In this document: piece by piece, positions 6,283 to 8,314 of the stretch
How the letters are laid out: every line of letters starts with the position of its first letter
How positions within the stretch are numbered: the stretch's first letter is position 1
Origin: an uncultured Ruminococcus sp.
GTDB lineage: Bacteria > Bacillota > Clostridia > Oscillospirales > Ruminococcaceae
Direction of reading: 5' to 3'
Length of the DNA stretch: 8,314 nucleotides
NCBI GenBank assembly: GCA_946544695.1
Contig: CAMNMO010000113.1
Location: 1 to 8,314, forward strand
The notes under the pieces: generated by a model
The model's database searches: none
What the model was told of the DNA's origin: nothing
The model's input: only the letters and a program-made list of their open reading frames with translations
Program-made: the position numbers and the translations under genes

Positions 6283-6298
6283 GTTAGTAATAACTAAC
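6283..6298. promoter_or_regulatory. Operator-like inverted repeat 2 (GTTAGT-N4-ACTAAC)
   Basis: Six-bp arms flank a 4-nt spacer. Aligned with repeat 1, 13 of 16 positions from TTAGT to ACTAACC are identical, including the flanking CC on one side. Two copies with the same internal spacing argue for one regulator binding twice. Confidence 0.58.
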
Positions 6299-6310
6299 CG
6301 ATTATCTCCG

Positions 6311-6324
6311 TTTTACATGTAAAA
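6311..6324. promoter_or_regulatory. 14-bp perfect palindrome TTTTACATGTAAAA
   Basis: This is a perfect 14-bp dyad with no spacer, 12 nt from inverted repeat 2. A partial relative (CACCTGTAAAT) follows at about 6333-6343. It could be a binding site for a second regulator; its identity is unknown. Confidence 0.45.
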
Positions 6325-6459
6325 TTCCGAAACACCTGTAAATGCGCAAAAAGGCGGTTTTGTCGCCGCAGCATGTTGACCCGAATAAACTTTATTATCC
6401 GCTGTACCTGTGGGAAAACTGTGTTTCAGAGGCGCCGAAAGTTCACCCGGGTTAACATT

Positions 6460-6468
6460 TTATCCACA
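6460..6468 (+). promoter_or_regulatory. Perfect DnaA box TTATCCACA
   Basis: The nonamer matches the DnaA consensus at all nine bases. Two poorer matches lie nearby: TTATCCGCT (6395-6403) and TGTGGGAAA on the opposite orientation (6409-6417), each with two mismatches. No dnaA or dnaN gene is in the window, so this is not evidence for an origin. It could be a DnaA regulatory or titration site, or chance. Confidence 0.35.
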
Positions 6469-6479
6469 TTATCACAGTC

Positions 6480-6518
6480 AAAAAGCCTTCTCCCCGTGCG
6501 TTTCGGGGAAAAGGCTTT
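6480..6518 (-). terminator. Rho-independent terminator of the paaK-DUF1877-ACT operon
   Basis: AAAGCCTT (6482-6489) pairs with AAGGCTTT (6511-6518). After one C/A mismatch, TCCCCG (6491-6496) pairs with CGGGGA (6504-6509) around a 7-nt loop. On the minus strand five U follow. It lies 14 nt after the stop of the ACT gene. Confidence 0.88.
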
Positions 6519-6532
6519 GATACACTCTTTTA

Positions 6533-6967
6533 TCAGAACTTTGCAAGTTCTTCTGTGGAAAGCAGCTTGTAGCCTGCATCGGTCAGTGCTTCGATGGCGT
6601 CCTCGCTCCTGTCAACACGAAGTATCAGGCAAGCTGTAACATCGGACGGATTAAGGAATGCAGAATACATGTATTCAACGCTGATATTTGTCTTGTACAG
6701 CGTTTTCATAATGGCTGCCATTCCGCCGGGCTTATCATCAGCAGTAACAGCTATTACATTAACGACCTTTACCAGATAGCCGTCAGCTTTCAGGCACTCC
6801 AGCGCCTTATCGGTATCATCGACTATAAGTCTCAGTATGCCGAAATCGCTGCTGTCGGCAGTGGTTATAGCACGGATATTGATATCGCCCTTTTTCAGAG
6901 TTTCAGTGACCTCTGAAAGTCTGCCCGGTTTATTTTCAACGAAAATAGATAACTGCTTTATTGTCAT
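6533..6967 (-). CDS. Tandem ACT-domain protein
   Basis: This 144-residue cytoplasmic protein is made of two ACT domains and nothing else. The first is at about 3-66, with ligand-site-like ENKPGRL (11-17). The second is at about 70-140, with DDKPGGM (77-83). ACT domains bind amino acids or similar small molecules at domain interfaces, so this is probably a sensor or allosteric partner rather than an enzyme. Stand-alone double-ACT proteins of about 140 residues are commonly found beside phenylacetate-CoA ligase and indolepyruvate ferredoxin oxidoreductase genes in anaerobes and archaea. That suggests it senses an aromatic amino acid or aryl acid, which is inference from context. The ATG (6965-6967) has a GAAGG ribosome site with 7-nt spacing. 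It is the last gene of the operon, 26 nt after the DUF1877 gene, and ends at a strong terminator. Confidence 0.92.
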   Translation of the reverse strand: MTIKQLSIFVENKPGRLSEVTETLKKGDINIRAITTADSSDFGILRLIVDDTDKALECLKADGYLVKVVNVIAVTADDKPGGMAAIMKTLYKTNISVEYMYSAFLNPSDVTACLILRVDRSEDAIEALTDAGYKLLSTEELAKF

Positions 6968-6993
6968 GTTCTAACCTTCTTTCAATAGATCAT

Positions 6994-7500
6994 TCACTGA
7001 TCCGCTGTGAACAGCACCCAGAGGTCGTTCAAAGCGGCGTTTTTCCAAAAGCTTATGCTGTCACGGAGATATTCAAGGGTATATTCAAAGTCATCTTCGC
7101 CCTTATATCCGCCATACTCATCGTCGGGTATGGCATCGTAGCGCTTTCTGATCTCCTCGTCTGTGAGACTTTCAAGCGCCTGACAGACCTCTGTTACCTG
7201 TTCGGGTGACTTTGCTGTTATGATATAGTCATCTTCGTCCTCCACGGGATAGATGACCTCCCCGCCAAGTATGGCAAGGGCTGCACCCCTATCTGCCCCG
7301 AAGGACAGCGTACCGTCCGATAACAGTCGGTGCATGGCGTCCCACGACTTATCAAGCTCGCAGGTCAGCTCAGGTCTGTTTTCAAACCACTCCTCCTCGA
7401 TCTCATTGATAATAAGATCGTAACGCTCATCTGCGGGTATACTGCGCAGGCGTTCAACGTCAGCCTGAGTTACCGCAAACAAAACACCTAAACAGCTCAT
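6994..7500 (-). CDS. DUF1877 (YfbM-like) protein
   Basis: This 168-residue acidic protein has no signal peptide or membrane segment. It opens with MSCLGVLFAVT, like the MS-x-GV-x-F-x-L start of the DUF1877/YfbM family. It also keeps LDKSWDAMHRLLSDG (49-63), LAILGGE (75-81), DDYII (90-94) and an aromatic C-terminal helix region (about 139-164). Its length equals that of E. coli YfbM (167 residues). The biochemical role of the family is unknown to me. Its ATG (7498-7500) overlaps the paaK stop by 4 nt (ATGA). The Shine-Dalgarno is weak, so translation probably depends on coupling to paaK. The ACT gene follows after 26 nt. Its place inside a paaK-ACT pair is unusual and could mean a functional link or a simple insertion. 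Confidence 0.87.
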   Translation of the reverse strand: MSCLGVLFAVTQADVERLRSIPADERYDLIINEIEEEWFENRPELTCELDKSWDAMHRLLSDGTLSFGADRGAALAILGGEVIYPVEDEDDYIITAKSPEQVTEVCQALESLTDEEIRKRYDAIPDDEYGGYKGEDDFEYTLEYLRDSISFWKNAALNDLWVLFTADQ

Positions 7501-8314
7501 ACCAGCTTTCTCTTATCGATAACTCTGACAGCCTTGCCCTCGGAACGTGGTATGCTCTTGGGTTCTACCAGACTGATCTTAGCCTTTATGCCAAGTATCT
7601 GTACTATATCTGCGCTGAGTTTCTTCTCAAGCTCTGATACAGACTTGATGGTATCGTCGAACATCTCATCGCTCAGTTCGACCTTGATCTCGAATGTATC
7701 GGCATTGCCCACTCTGTCAACAACTATCTGATAGTTGGGCGTTGCATTGAAGTCCTTCAGCAGAACAGTCTCGATCTGCGACGGGAATACATTTACGCCC
7801 TTGATTATCAGCATATCGTCACTTCTGCCCATAGGCTTGCACATCTTGACAAGTGTTCTGCCGCATGAACATTTTCCTCTTGTAAGTATGCAGATATCTC
7901 TTGTGCGGTATCTCAGCAGCGGGAAAGCTTCCTTAGTGATGCTTGTGAACACCAGCTCGCCCTTTGAACCTTCGGGCAGGACTTCTCCTGTCTCGGGGTC
8001 AATTATCTCAGCAATGAAGTTATCCTCGTTTATGTGCATGCCTGTCTGTGCCTCGCACTCAAAAGCCACACCCGGACCTGAGGTCTCAGTCAGACCATAG
8101 ATATCGTAAGCCTTGATGCCCAGCGACTTCTCGATCTCCTGTCTCATTTCCTCAGTCCAGGGTTCAGCGCCGAAGATACCTGCTTTCAGCTTGATATCAT
8201 CGGGTGTCAGGCCCATCTCTTTGAGTGTCTCACCGATGTATGCTGCATAAGAAGGTGTGCAGCAGAGTATGGTAGAACCAAGATCCTGCATGAACTGTAT
8301 CTGTCTTTCGGTAT
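7497..8314 (-). CDS. paaK: Phenylacetate-CoA ligase, C-terminal part (cut by right edge)
   Basis: The reading frame stays open to position 8314, so the internal ATG at 8291 is not the start. About 272 of the usual roughly 430 residues are visible. The enzyme adenylates an aryl acid such as phenylacetate with ATP and transfers it to CoA. Visible adenylation motifs, numbered from the first full codon (8310-8312), are: CCTPSYA (17-23); YGLTET (72-77); LRYRTRD (133-139), holding the ribose-binding Asp; the CSCGRT cysteine motif (148-153) common in this family; GRSDDMLIIKG (162-172) with VNVFPSQIE after it; and PRSEGKAVRV (255-264), holding the A10-type catalytic Lys. The C-terminal AMP-binding domain looks complete. 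Substrate could also be indoleacetate or another aryl acid. It is the upstream gene of the operon with DUF1877 and ACT. Its promoter is outside the window. Confidence 0.95.
   Translation of the reverse strand, partial: TERQIQFMQDLGSTILCCTPSYAAYIGETLKEMGLTPDDIKLKAGIFGAEPWTEEMRQEIEKSLGIKAYDIYGLTETSGPGVAFECEAQTGMHINEDNFIAEIIDPETGEVLPEGSKGELVFTSITKEAFPLLRYRTRDICILTRGKCSCGRTLVKMCKPMGRSDDMLIIKGVNVFPSQIETVLLKDFNATPNYQIVVDRVGNADTFEIKVELSDEMFDDTIKSVSELEKKLSADIVQILGIKAKISLVEPKSIPRSEGKAVRVIDKRKLV

Larger units (their letters stand above)
6121..6532. other. 412-nt intergenic region upstream of the ferredoxin gene
   Basis: I see no gene here. From the ferredoxin side outward it holds the ribosome site, the promoter (6189-6219), two matching inverted repeats (6258-6298), a 14-bp palindrome (6311-6324), DnaA-box-like nonamers (6395-6468) and the terminator of the ACT gene (6480-6518). 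Around 6431-6456 there are short restriction-site-like palindromes (GGCGCC, ACCCGGGT, GTTAAC) of unknown meaning. A small RNA between about 6330 and 6470 cannot be excluded, but I find no supporting promoter plus terminator pair. Confidence 0.6.

Noticed and set aside
6395..6468. A replication origin
   Set aside because: Only one perfect DnaA box is present, with no clear AT-rich unwinding element beside it and no dnaA, dnaN, rpmH or gyrase gene in the window.
6373..6639. A possible 88-codon plus-strand gene in the ferredoxin upstream region
   Set aside because: It reads through the terminator hairpin at 6480-6518 and into the antisense of the ACT gene. No ribosome site precedes it, and the translation has no recognisable domain.
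1..8314. CRISPR arrays, insertion sequences, tRNA, rRNA or toxin-antitoxin pairs
   Set aside because: No regularly spaced repeats, transposase-like frames, terminal inverted repeats flanked by target duplications, or cloverleaf-like sequences were found on either strand by eye.

Overview
The window looks like chromosomal DNA from an anaerobic, low-to-moderate G+C Firmicute of the class Clostridia. A cellulolytic or gut Ruminococcus-like member of the Oscillospiraceae/Ruminococcaceae is the best guess. The evidence is the gene set: dipicolinate synthase AB, a clostridial 2[4Fe-4S] ferredoxin, phenylacetate-CoA ligase with a tandem-ACT protein, an EF-G paralogue and DUF1846. Strong AAGGAGG-type ribosome sites and canonical sigma-A promoters agree. 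The species call is inference.

Left part (1-3427, all minus strand). First comes the N-terminal 193 codons of a DUF1846 protein, running off the left edge, with a textbook extended -10 promoter. Next is a P-loop kinase/CYTH fusion with its own sigma-A promoter. Then come dpaB and dpaA, the two subunits of dipicolinate synthase, which overlap by 4 nt. Upstream of dpaA lies a sequence that fits the sigma-K consensus (mACm, 16 nt, CATAnnnTA), as expected for a late mother-cell sporulation operon. No terminator is visible between dpaB and the kinase/CYTH gene.

Middle (3428-5868). A 310-nt divergent intergenic region separates dpaA from a plus-strand EF-G-like translation GTPase. This protein has five EF-G domains but non-canonical switch I and switch II motifs. 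It starts with TTG and ends at a clear rho-independent terminator.

Right part (5898-8314, all minus strand). A 56-residue 2[4Fe-4S] ferredoxin, too short for usual ORF cut-offs, has its own promoter, a perfect Shine-Dalgarno and a strong terminator that faces the EF-G terminator. Its 412-nt upstream intergenic region holds two matching operator-like inverted repeats, a 14-bp perfect palindrome and a perfect DnaA box. Then comes an operon read right to left: paaK (5' end cut by the right edge), a DUF1877/YfbM gene overlapping it by 4 nt, and a tandem-ACT protein, closed by a terminator. PaaK plus an ACT protein is a known aryl-CoA/2-oxoacid ferredoxin oxidoreductase neighbourhood in anaerobes. 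The DUF1877 gene between them is unusual.

I found no CRISPR array, insertion sequence, tRNA or rRNA. No clearly new multi-gene system is visible. The most interesting signals are the sigma-K-like dpaAB promoter, the palindrome cluster upstream of the ferredoxin gene, the paaK-DUF1877-ACT arrangement and the kinase/CYTH fusion.
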